DNA of 64,000 nt from a virus. Shown here piece by piece: positions 21,787-30,300 of this stretch (within the stretch, counting starts at the first letter, position 1; each line of letters begins with the position of its first letter). The stretch is taken from positions 60,819 through 124,818 of the IMG/VR virus record IMGVR_UViG_3300047491_000255. One strand, 5' to 3'. The notes beneath the pieces were generated by a model that saw only the letters and a program-made list of their open reading frames with translations, searched no databases and was not told the origin of the DNA. The position numbers and the translations under genes are program-made.

Positions 21787-24090
21787 TTAACCTCTCCTGA
21801 TCCTTCTCTGAAGCTCTTTCTTGATCGCCTTTGCCGTCTCGCCCTTATACGCGGCTGCGTTGGACAAGAAATATGCGACGACGGATATTCCAGAATCCTG
21901 TCCATACATATCACTCACGTTCTGCAACGATGACATGGCCTCCAGATATGGCTTGGCTCCATAATTGACGTTCTTCCAATCTGTGTAGATTAGAGAAGCG
22001 ATCTGACTCAACGTCATTCTGGGAAGGTCTGCCAAATCCTTCGAGTCAACATAAGCGAATCTGCCACGCCGAGTCAACATAACATCACCTGCTTTCCTTT
22101 TTCCACTTTCTGCCTGATCAATCCACTTCTTCGCCATTTCAACACTGGCTGGCACTTCTCCAAACGCCCGATGTCCAGACGAATCTTTAACAAAGAAGTT
22201 GTCGCCAGACTTTTCGATGGTATAGCCCTTGTATTTCTGACCACTCGCTATAACTGCCTCACCTTGCGCTTCCTGACCAGATTCGTTCTTTGTGGTTACG
22301 TCCACCTCGACGCCATCGGGAACCTTGACTTCGATTTTGGTGACAGCCTTGCTAGTCGGAACCTTGAATCCGCAGGTCGGGCAAGTCAAAAGCTTGTCTG
22401 AGCGAGTGAACTTCTCCTTGTTCATCTCTACACGGCACTTAGGACAGGTCGCAGAGCCACTCTCTTGCTCTTGCTGCGTCAGCCTAAAGGTTCTATCAGG
22501 GGCGCACCAATACATCGACCTGCGTGACCGCTGAATGTCACTCATGCTCATCTCGCCAGTCGCCTTGATAGAAGAAGCACTCTGCCCCCTACGATGACAC
22601 AATCCCCGCCGAATCAGTTGCTCGGCTACCCGACCATAACTGCCCTGCAGATGATGAATAGTCCCTGAATCAATCAACTCCTGAAAGAACTCGACGATCT
22701 CGTTCTGATCCATCCCTCCATCCTCATACTGCATGATCTTCTTTACCAAATCAGAATTCAATGCCGTGCGAGAAACTGAAGAAATTTTTTCAATTTCTTC
22801 CTCGACAGTTCTCTGTGCAGAAGGCTCATTGCCAGAAGTTGCCTTCCTCAAAAACAGATTCATTTCACACTCTGGGCAACTAGAAGTGCTCGACTCAAAG
22901 GCAAGCTCCTTCAATCCAGCCTTGATGCTTGCAACACGAGGATTCACATCAGCGAATTCATTGGCCTCATCATACAGTTGATACGCCAAGTCCTTCATCA
23001 CAGATGTTCCACCAGATACAGGAACATACAACCCATGCGTATCCGGCTCCCCACAAAACTGATCCATAGGAGGATTCGTTGCCATTCTTGCCGATGTCTC
23101 TTTATATCCTTTCCTCTTCAATTCTTTCCCACCACTAGCCGTCTTGGCAATAGGACTCCGATCCCGCAAGTCGGTATCGATCATCAGCAAGCCACTTCCG
23201 GTGTCTGCCAGTTGCACCTTCTGATGCAGAGTCAGAGCAGCATCCTCTTCCTCGATCTGCTCGCTCAGGAAGTCCATAACCAGCTTACTAGTCGCCGGGT
23301 TATCCTGTTGCTTTGCCAACTGTCCAATTCTATTCCAGTCCTGAGTCACGCCCATCTCATGATCCAACACAAGACGTGTCAGATCGATGATTTCCATTCC
23401 AGCATCCAGAACAGGTCCGGGAATAGTTGGCAGCACAAGCGTTGAACCCGTGTCCACGAGATAGTTATAGACCTTCATGGCATGGTCAATCTCGTCATCT
23501 CCCTGACTCTCAAACCAGTTCTGGAACCCCACAAGACCCTTGCTCTGACAGATTGCGGCAATCATGTAGTAAAGATATGACGAATAGAACTCTGCTCCGA
23601 CCTGCCGATTCAACAAAACTTCCATGTCCTCTGGAACAAAATCGGTCTGGGCTGCTGAGTCAGCCGACTCTTCCACTACTTCGACGCCGATTTCTGGCAC
23701 ATCAACGATGTCAGAAACGTCTGCCCGCATACGACGACCTAGATCAGAACCGCTCTTACGAACTCCAACGCCTTCTTGCAGCTTTCTGCGCCTCTCTTCT
23801 TCACGCTTCTGAGATTCTGTTTTGATAGGCATAAATGATGATGTTTTGGCAGCATCTTTGTTCCCACCGAAAAACGGCATAGGCATGATCTCGTCGGGAT
23901 CGTGTTGGCTTTCTGGACCACCACCCCACGCAACTGTAATCTTATTCGTCTTGGTATCAACGTCCCTGACAACGCCAGTAAACATTTGGTCTGTAACCAC
24001 TACTGGCTTGACCACGTCGCCTGGCTTATACATCAGAATCGCATCACCGTAAATCGTGCCATTCAAAAGACTACTACGTCTGCTTTTCAT
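21787..24090 (-). CDS. 767-aa head-locus protein with embedded ferritin domain and zinc ribbons
   Basis: Residues about 15-70 form an SH3/KOW-like domain (YKPGDVVKPVVVTDQMFTGV). Residues 155-308 are a bacterial ferritin: LLNRQVGAEFYSSYLYYMIA, QNWFESQGDDEIDHAMKVYN, LDHEMGVTQDWNRI, FLSEQIEEEDAALTLHQKV. Ferroxidase-site residues corresponding to E. coli FtnA Glu17, Glu50, His53, Glu94 and Gln127/Glu130 all appear conserved (Glu167, Glu200, His203, Glu245, Gln278 and a following Glu). The C-terminal half has Cys pairs (CPECEMN, CPKCRVEM...CPTCGF). Start chosen for GGAGGGCTCGAT. Gene lies among head genes, so a virion-associated iron-binding or oxidising role is possible. Confidence 0.82.
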   Translation of the reverse strand: MKSRRSSLLNGTIYGDAILMYKPGDVVKPVVVTDQMFTGVVRDVDTKTNKITVAWGGGPESQHDPDEIMPMPFFGGNKDAAKTSSFMPIKTESQKREEERRRKLQEGVGVRKSGSDLGRRMRADVSDIVDVPEIGVEVVEESADSAAQTDFVPEDMEVLLNRQVGAEFYSSYLYYMIAAICQSKGLVGFQNWFESQGDDEIDHAMKVYNYLVDTGSTLVLPTIPGPVLDAGMEIIDLTRLVLDHEMGVTQDWNRIGQLAKQQDNPATSKLVMDFLSEQIEEEDAALTLHQKVQLADTGSGLLMIDTDLRDRSPIAKTASGGKELKRKGYKETSARMATNPPMDQFCGEPDTHGLYVPVSGGTSVMKDLAYQLYDEANEFADVNPRVASIKAGLKELAFESSTSSCPECEMNLFLRKATSGNEPSAQRTVEEEIEKISSVSRTALNSDLVKKIMQYEDGGMDQNEIVEFFQELIDSGTIHHLQGSYGRVAEQLIRRGLCHRRGQSASSIKATGEMSMSDIQRSRRSMYWCAPDRTFRLTQQEQESGSATCPKCRVEMNKEKFTRSDKLLTCPTCGFKVPTSKAVTKIEVKVPDGVEVDVTTKNESGQEAQGEAVIASGQKYKGYTIEKSGDNFFVKDSSGHRAFGEVPASVEMAKKWIDQAESGKRKAGDVMLTRRGRFAYVDSKDLADLPRMTLSQIASLIYTDWKNVNYGAKPYLEAMSSLQNVSDMYGQDSGISVVAYFLSNAAAYKGETAKAIKKELQRRIRRG

Positions 24091-24109
24091 ATCGAGCCCT
24101 CCACTTGTG

Positions 24110-24126
24110 TACATAATATAAAGAAA
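24110..24126 (-). promoter_or_regulatory. AT-rich promoter-like element upstream of the ferritin-domain gene
   Basis: Minus strand TTTCTTTATATTATGTA, matching the element at 16510-16526 at 15 of 17 positions. It sits about 20 nt before the start codon. Confidence 0.35.
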
Positions 24127-24155
24127 AAATCACAATAACTACCATCTGAATCGTC

Positions 24156-24560
24156 TTAGAATTCTATAGGCCACATAGGTCTAAATCGCCTATCAGTCAA
24201 AGCGACCTTCTTGATGTTCCCTATGACAAAACCCTTGATGTGTTTGTCATCCATATCATAGGCAAAAAGCAGCTTCTTAATTCCAGACTTCAACCTTCTA
24301 TATCTCAGACTATAGGGGCAAACAATATACCTCTTCGTTTCCCCGGTTGTTTCCTTCTTGTAGATGATGATGATCTGAACCACCCTCAATGCTGCCTCTC
24401 GAATCGCCATCCGAGTATTTCTCAAGGCATACAGAGTCCCATAAGCGGGAGTCTTCCCGACCCTCTTAGGTTTCCTTTTGGGTGCCTTCTTTTCCTGTTC
24501 GGAGATAAAAGTCAGCCGACTAATATCATTCTTTAGTGCTTCTGCAAAAGAAAGTGGCAT
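24156..24560 (-). CDS. WYL-like domain protein, 134 aa
   Basis: The C-terminal 80 residues (IIIIYKKETTGETKRYIVCP, YSLRYRRLKSG, LLFAYDMDDKHIKGFVIGNI) have the order of strands and spacing of WYL domains, which bind nucleic acid or small ligands in bacterial regulators. No HTH accompanies it. Stand-alone short WYL-like proteins occur in phages; its job is unknown. Placed between a head gene and a Cys-rich gene. Confidence 0.55.
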   Translation of the reverse strand: MPLSFAEALKNDISRLTFISEQEKKAPKRKPKRVGKTPAYGTLYALRNTRMAIREAALRVVQIIIIYKKETTGETKRYIVCPYSLRYRRLKSGIKKLLFAYDMDDKHIKGFVIGNIKKVALTDRRFRPMWPIEF

Positions 24561-24561
24561 T

Positions 24562-24879
24562 TTATGGCTCCCTGTTTGATGCCGTCACCGCATCCGTTAA
24601 TCCACATCTATCTGCCTCAGAGCCGGTTCCGTGGATATAAATATAGTCTGCCTCGTCCAAATCGTCTTCAGTTGGTGTGGTCTTGACTTGATCTGCCATG
24701 TTATTAGACCATGAAGCACACTGAATTCCATTATGATCGTCAATCGTCCTAGCCTCGACTCCATATCTTGCAAGCCAATACATTCCAGGACAATAGGTGC
24801 GATGAACACAAGATTTACATCCCTGACCTACTGGTCTTTTAACAGCACCCATTGATGGATACGAAAATGAGAAAGCCAC
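24562..24879 (-). CDS. small cysteine-motif protein, 105 aa
   Basis: Contains GCKSCVHRTYCPGMYWLARY and GIQCASWS: four Cys in a C-x2-C-x5-C...C pattern with a YW-x2-RY segment, suggestive of a small metal- or Fe-S-binding fold. The same arrangement is seen in other phage proteins of unknown role. Acidic C-terminal tail. Confidence 0.6.
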   Translation of the reverse strand: MAFSFSYPSMGAVKRPVGQGCKSCVHRTYCPGMYWLARYGVEARTIDDHNGIQCASWSNNMADQVKTTPTEDDLDEADYIYIHGTGSEADRCGLTDAVTASNREP

Positions 24880-24895
24880 ATCTTACCTCTTTTGA

Positions 24896-27800
24896 CTAAT
24901 CAACAATTCGTCCAGACCACCAGTTATCCGCACCACTCCCTAGCATGACTTGTCCGGCTTTATCCGATGTTACAAATACCTCATAAAAATCAGAAGCGGT
25001 CGTTGTCATATCTACATAGTTGTACGGCATTGCCCAGTCATCGTTGTTGCTGGATACATATCTGGTTGCCATTGTGCTCTTCAAACTCCCGTTCTTATAC
25101 AGTTTGATCTGGAAAAGCACTGGCTGGCTCGCACCATTCACGCTCATAGCACCATCAATCCTTACCATGACGTTTGAAACGCCGGGTATCCATCTTGCAA
25201 TAGTGGATGAGTTAGAGTATGTTCCTCCGAAATTGAATACGACATTAGTATACAGAACTTGTGCTGTGGCGCTTCCAAAAGTTTGATTGGCTGTTACACC
25301 AACATTCGCCAAGAACTTTCGACTAGGAGTCGATGCTGTGTTCCATACGTTTGACCTGTCCTCAAGTCCTTTAATCCTGTTGGTGGATAAATTGATCTGA
25401 GTCTGAACATTTGTGTTGATGATGTTCTGATTGATGACAATGGTTGCCTCTGCCACGATTGCCCTATTAGTTTCAGCCGTGATACGAGAACCAAGATTTG
25501 TGTTCACTGTGTTCAAGTTGGAAGTCAATACACCTTCAGCCACGATTGCCCTATTAGTTTCAGATATGACTTGTGCTTGGAGGTTGGTATCACCTGCAAC
25601 CCTATTGGAAATCTCTGTTCTGAGCTCAGTTGATGATGCATAAACTCCTGTCAAAGGTCCAGTAAGTACAATACGAGTTAAGTAGCCATCCTGAGAAAGA
25701 GCCCTGATTGTGTCTCCTGCCCAACCAGAAATAAGACGGGTACGAAATAACATGATTCTATTTTCATCATTTATCATAACATCATTGGTAACAGAAATAC
25801 CAAGATCGTATGAGTGGATAGACCGATCTCTCATGATATGAACTAACTCACCATCAAATCTCTGAACAAGAGTTGTCTGGTCACTCTCATAGATGTAAAG
25901 TGTTCCTTGGATAACGCAGTCGTTTGTGCTTGTCGTCTCTAGGTTGTTGTGGATATAAACCATACCCTTTGTCAATGTTCTTGGACTCTCATTGGTGGAA
26001 ACGCTTAACCCACCAAGGAACTGACCATTCGTAACACTAAGGTAGGTGTTGGTTCTTACGGACTCAGCCGAAGGGCTGGCAATCTGAGCTAAACGGGAGA
26101 TTGGGTTAGTGTAAGGTCCAGTAAGGCTTCCCCAAACGTAGTAGGTAATAGTCTGTGCGACAAGCTGTTCCTTTGTAAGTCCACCAACGGTAAGGGCATT
26201 AACGGTATTGGTGTTGCTTGATGACCATGCAACGGTTGACGATGAAAGGAAGTCAGCTTCCCATATCTGTATGCTCAACAATCCGTTAGTAGATGACGTA
26301 TGAACCCAACCAACAAGCTGTTTAATCCCTGTCGTAGGGGCGACGTTAGTAAGCACGCCATCAGATACCGCACTCACATACAGATTGTCGCCAGAAGCGA
26401 ATGGGGCTGTATTGAAATAGGATTCTGTACGTCCGTAGAACATGACACGACCAACACCGCCGTTTGTGATTCCTCCCTGTTGGACAACGATACCCGAACA
26501 AGGCATCTTGGCTGGGTCACTTGCATTACACCTTCCGACTATAGGAGTAGCCATAGGAGATAGTCCAGACATACGGTAAACAGGTGTTCCAACAGGCATT
26601 GTAGTTCCGCTACTGTTGTATCCATTAAACACTGAGTCTCTGCCAATACGCAACTTGTTGCCGCTTGAGTCCTTGAAGTAAGGTTGTTCTAGTCCGGCAT
26701 AGGGACTAGCGTATATCTTGACATGTCCAGATTGAGGATTAACACCTGTGTCAACCGCAGACAAGTCAAGTCCACCACCAAGTAGAAGATCACCAGATGC
26801 GTGTTGAATCACATAACCCAAAACACCAGCAGAGCCATCACTCGTATAGCGCTGTGGATAAGCCGTAGCGAATTTACCCAACTGCGAATTCACTACATCA
26901 GCCTTGTCAGAAGCTGTTGCCGATGAACCATAGTATAGATGGTCAACTTTAATATTAGGAACGATAATAGTGCTGCTGTGTAAATTAACATGAGAGGTTG
27001 AAACACTTCCAGTAGAGCTGACAGCGATAACTTCACAATCGTTTGTGGCTGAAAGATTCACGTCAATAACACTTGAATCGATGTATGACTCGGACGATGC
27101 TTGCTTGTGGGCCACAGTAATAATCTTGTTCACATGGTTTGTGCTGTCAGCCAAATGCATAATGGTAGCATCGTTCTTGGAAGCAAAGAAGCTTTCAGTT
27201 GTGGCGTTACAGTAAACCATCATCACCGTATCATTCAAGTCAGCAATACGCATTACATGGCTTGATGAGAAGGCGTTAATGAGGTACTTGCCCACATTAG
27301 CTCCATCGGTTGTAAGATAATACAAACAAGATGGCTTCTGGGATGCAATATCCGCTGAAATCAACTCAATCCAACAGCTTGCGTACAGCTCTGCGTTTCC
27401 ACGGCTAATCTGAACTACACTCTTGACAGCAACATCAACTGTATAAGTGGAGTACAAGGCACAAGAACGTAATCCAATATAAGACGCATCTGAGCCAGCA
27501 TTTATCACACATGCAGGCGCATTGGTCATTGTAACCGTAATGATCTGAAGTTCCGTACCTTTGGTATCAACGTATGTGGCTGGCCAAGAAACCTGACCTT
27601 CGATAATTGTTGCCTCTATATCCAGACCACGTAAAGAGATAAAAGGCTTCATTGTCACGTTCTCTTTGTAAGTTCCGATACTACAAAGAACCAAGAAACG
27701 TCTTGTATCAGATGCTACGACGGCACAAGCGTTGATCGCAGCCTGAATTGTCTTGAATGGCAGACTTCCCTTCTCGATCCTTCCGGTTACATCATCGCCA

Positions 27801-29122
27801 TTCACAGGATCAACATAGGCCGTCCCGGTGCTTGCCTTGTTCCTTATCGAATCTACATAGCCCTTGCTTGCACCCTGATCATCTGTAACCGGGTTTCCCA
27901 TTCCTGACGGGAGTATGCCTCCTGTCCCTGCACCAGCCAACAAAACTTGAGAAAGCGTAGGCGTATTACCACCACCTACACCTCCTGATGTGATTGCTCC
28001 TCTACGAATCATAAACCTTCGATCTAGCCAGTATGTCGAATTAGTCCTAAGCGACGTATCATTTCCCTTGAATACATAAGCAGTCGTCAATGGGATATAA
28101 GGCGTAAAACCAGGAGGCAGATCAGGGTCATTGCCGGCAATTGCTTGTGTGTCATTCGTGTAGCTACGATCTGGAGTTATCCACGTCAATTGTCCAGAGC
28201 CAGCAATTGATACAAATACTCCACGATACCAACTTGAAGTATTGCACGGCACAATATTTGTACCATTATCCCATCTGCCCACAGGAAATTTATTTGTCAC
28301 AATCCTAGTCCACACACCTCCGACATGTCCATAATACGACATGGAATTCGATACTGAAAAATCAATTCTTGTATGATCCAATCTATCAGCCATGTTATGA
28401 TATTCGATACCAGAATCAGACACGATATTTGTTAGATTTGTGCCAGTCGGATATACCAACAAACCTTCCGTAATTATCGACGGCATAATATTGGCAAACG
28501 CAACATCTCCTGAAAGTGATTCGTCTCCAACCGGCATAGCGGTTCCAACATGAATAATCCTGCCTAATGATGTCACAAATGTTGCCAGATAGATATTGCC
28601 TTCTGCTCTTGGTCTTGACCCTGTCGTCCATTGAACAAGTGTGGTATCATTAGTAGACCAATAAGCATAGTTCACCGCATTATCCGTCAAGCCGTGTGTT
28701 CCGGGATCAAGATGAAAATACCCTCGAATCGGCTCATATACATCACCATTTGAATATGATACTGTCAGATTTGTCGAGTTATATGAAAACACAGGCAAAT
28801 CACGAGCCAGACCACGATCCGCTGTATCCTCGATAAACTCCTCTAATGTGTATCCTCCTAAAGCTCCTATCTTGCGAATGCCTTCCGATCCGGGAGTCGT
28901 ATCTCCAATATATCCAATCGTCACAGCCGAAGCCGAACTCGTGGACGAACCCGTCATTAAGAAATTAGATGCTGTGACCGAAACAAGATTTGTGAAACTT
29001 GATCTGTTTCCATCAGCATCACCAATCAATTTCAGACTTTGGATAGGAGTAGACCCTGCTCCAAGAACTGAAACGACACACCCCATCAAAAACGATACAG
29101 CCAATACAATTTTATTTCTCAT
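24896..29122 (-). CDS. exported giant fibre or adhesin with pectin-lyase-like region, 1408 aa
   Basis: Start at 29122 gives a Sec signal peptide (MRNKIVLAVSFLMGCVVSVL, cut after LGA). Residues about 430-620 resemble a right-handed beta-helix of the pectin-lyase fold (AYVDPVNGDDVTG, PFKTIQAAINACAVV, GTYKENVTMKPFISLRGLD). Residues about 1165-1255 form heptad coiled coils with two SETNRAIVAEG-type repeats, and a beta-rich C-terminal domain follows. Thr/Asn/Ser-rich throughout. The composition is that of a receptor-binding fibre or tailspike, yet a signal peptide is unusual for one. It could be a cell-surface adhesin made during infection. Confidence 0.75.
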   Translation of the reverse strand: MRNKIVLAVSFLMGCVVSVLGAGSTPIQSLKLIGDADGNRSSFTNLVSVTASNFLMTGSSTSSASAVTIGYIGDTTPGSEGIRKIGALGGYTLEEFIEDTADRGLARDLPVFSYNSTNLTVSYSNGDVYEPIRGYFHLDPGTHGLTDNAVNYAYWSTNDTTLVQWTTGSRPRAEGNIYLATFVTSLGRIIHVGTAMPVGDESLSGDVAFANIMPSIITEGLLVYPTGTNLTNIVSDSGIEYHNMADRLDHTRIDFSVSNSMSYYGHVGGVWTRIVTNKFPVGRWDNGTNIVPCNTSSWYRGVFVSIAGSGQLTWITPDRSYTNDTQAIAGNDPDLPPGFTPYIPLTTAYVFKGNDTSLRTNSTYWLDRRFMIRRGAITSGGVGGGNTPTLSQVLLAGAGTGGILPSGMGNPVTDDQGASKGYVDSIRNKASTGTAYVDPVNGDDVTGRIEKGSLPFKTIQAAINACAVVASDTRRFLVLCSIGTYKENVTMKPFISLRGLDIEATIIEGQVSWPATYVDTKGTELQIITVTMTNAPACVINAGSDASYIGLRSCALYSTYTVDVAVKSVVQISRGNAELYASCWIELISADIASQKPSCLYYLTTDGANVGKYLINAFSSSHVMRIADLNDTVMMVYCNATTESFFASKNDATIMHLADSTNHVNKIITVAHKQASSESYIDSSVIDVNLSATNDCEVIAVSSTGSVSTSHVNLHSSTIIVPNIKVDHLYYGSSATASDKADVVNSQLGKFATAYPQRYTSDGSAGVLGYVIQHASGDLLLGGGLDLSAVDTGVNPQSGHVKIYASPYAGLEQPYFKDSSGNKLRIGRDSVFNGYNSSGTTMPVGTPVYRMSGLSPMATPIVGRCNASDPAKMPCSGIVVQQGGITNGGVGRVMFYGRTESYFNTAPFASGDNLYVSAVSDGVLTNVAPTTGIKQLVGWVHTSSTNGLLSIQIWEADFLSSSTVAWSSSNTNTVNALTVGGLTKEQLVAQTITYYVWGSLTGPYTNPISRLAQIASPSAESVRTNTYLSVTNGQFLGGLSVSTNESPRTLTKGMVYIHNNLETTSTNDCVIQGTLYIYESDQTTLVQRFDGELVHIMRDRSIHSYDLGISVTNDVMINDENRIMLFRTRLISGWAGDTIRALSQDGYLTRIVLTGPLTGVYASSTELRTEISNRVAGDTNLQAQVISETNRAIVAEGVLTSNLNTVNTNLGSRITAETNRAIVAEATIVINQNIINTNVQTQINLSTNRIKGLEDRSNVWNTASTPSRKFLANVGVTANQTFGSATAQVLYTNVVFNFGGTYSNSSTIARWIPGVSNVMVRIDGAMSVNGASQPVLFQIKLYKNGSLKSTMATRYVSSNNDDWAMPYNYVDMTTTASDFYEVFVTSDKAGQVMLGSGADNWWSGRIVD

Positions 29123-29127
29123 ACTCT

Positions 29128-29583
29128 TTACTCCACCGCTATGAACCATAATTTATATCCCGAACTTGATGCCGGAGCTGATAAGTCAGCCGCAAATCCA
29201 CTTGCTGTGATAGTTGATTCTCTTACCGTTGCAAACAGATTATCTCCCCCGTCAGGTTTCGTGACGACTACTGCAATCTTGGTTGGAACAAATCCCCATG
29301 ATGCAGAAACATTCACATAATTATTGCCAGAAGTGATCGCCATCGATCCGCCTTGAATATTCGACACACCTGGAATAGATGGATCAGTGATAATCCCAAC
29401 AAATTGAAGATATGCCTCTCCATCCACCGATTCTACCCAATCCCAAAATGCTTGGTTTGAATACTGGACACCATCAATCAGAACACTCGTCCTAGATTCG
29501 ATCTTCCCTACCGTATCAGACACATGAAGTCTAATTCCAAGCACTGGACTGGAGAACTCGTTTGTAACAACAAATACTCTCAT
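29128..29583 (-). CDS. candidate fibre-associated protein, 151 aa
   Basis: Beta-rich protein with FGIRL-like strands (LGIRLHVSDTVGKIESRTSV), NVSASWGFVPTKIAVVVTKP and a C-terminal SSGYKLWFIAVE. The plan (variable strands, Ser/Gly-rich end) resembles short fibre or tailspike head proteins. It sits directly upstream of the giant fibre gene with a 5-bp gap. Confidence 0.5.
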   Translation of the reverse strand: MRVFVVTNEFSSPVLGIRLHVSDTVGKIESRTSVLIDGVQYSNQAFWDWVESVDGEAYLQFVGIITDPSIPGVSNIQGGSMAITSGNNYVNVSASWGFVPTKIAVVVTKPDGGDNLFATVRESTITASGFAADLSAPASSSGYKLWFIAVE

Positions 29584-29585
29584 GA

Positions 29586-29984
29586 TTATGCCCCTTCGAT
29601 ATTGTCATTTCCAGCCTGACGCTCACGATTGGCAAGATTGACAGGATTGACAGTATCCTGTGTGCTATTAGCACCAGAAACACCCTCTTCCGTCCGAGTC
29701 TCGACCCTCGTTCCAGTCACTACCGGAGCAATAACAGTCTGATCTGATATGATATTCCTGCCCAGTTTTACAACACGAGTACGATCCATCTTCACTGGAC
29801 CAGCCGCCTCGCCATCAAAGGCGGGCGTTCCTGTGGGGATGCGATGATCCTTGGGCCAGTTCATGTCACCCGCTAATCCAGTCGCCTTGCCCGGCGTAAA
29901 ATTGACTCTAGAAGCCTGTGACGGAGCAAGTTGCCCTACAGAAATATCACCAGAAACTATTGCTACTCTATCATTCGTTGCCAT
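29586..29984 (-). CDS. hypothetical virion-locus protein, 132 aa
   Basis: Start at 29984 after GAAGGAGGATTG. The protein is Asp/Thr/Val-rich with little predicted helix, including RVVKLGRNIISDQTVIAPVV. No family recognised; position between a fibre-type gene and head genes suggests a structural role. Confidence 0.5.
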   Translation of the reverse strand: MATNDRVAIVSGDISVGQLAPSQASRVNFTPGKATGLAGDMNWPKDHRIPTGTPAFDGEAAGPVKMDRTRVVKLGRNIISDQTVIAPVVTGTRVETRTEEGVSGANSTQDTVNPVNLANRERQAGNDNIEGA

Positions 29985-29997
29985 AATCAATCCTCCT

Positions 29998-30300
29998 TCA
30001 TTTTCCAAAAACCTGCATCACCTTGAGAATATCTGCTAGGTAAGGCTTAATAGCAGTCTCCATCAAGTCTTTCACTGCATCCACACCAGCCTGTTCTGGC
30101 ACACTTGCCGCCTTAATCTGTGGCAAATTTTCATCAATAACTGCCACAGCCGCTATGAAGGTATCTAGTGCCTGATCTACATTCGCCAGAGCCACATCCT
30201 CATCTGGAGAAACCACTGCCGTCCTAACATGTGAAACCGAATCGCCTGTCATCTCAGCCGCCACATTATCAGTCATTTTAGCTATCCTTCTATCATTCAT
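29998..30300 (-). CDS. small helical protein with targeting-like N-terminus, 100 aa
   Basis: Begins MNDRRIAKMTDNVAAEMTGD, again the basic helix pattern of the head block. The rest is helical (VDQALDTFIAAVAVIDENLP, ILKVMQVFGK). Overlaps the CCA-enzyme gene by 4 bp. Function unknown. Confidence 0.55.
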   Translation of the reverse strand: MNDRRIAKMTDNVAAEMTGDSVSHVRTAVVSPDEDVALANVDQALDTFIAAVAVIDENLPQIKAASVPEQAGVDAVKDLMETAIKPYLADILKVMQVFGK

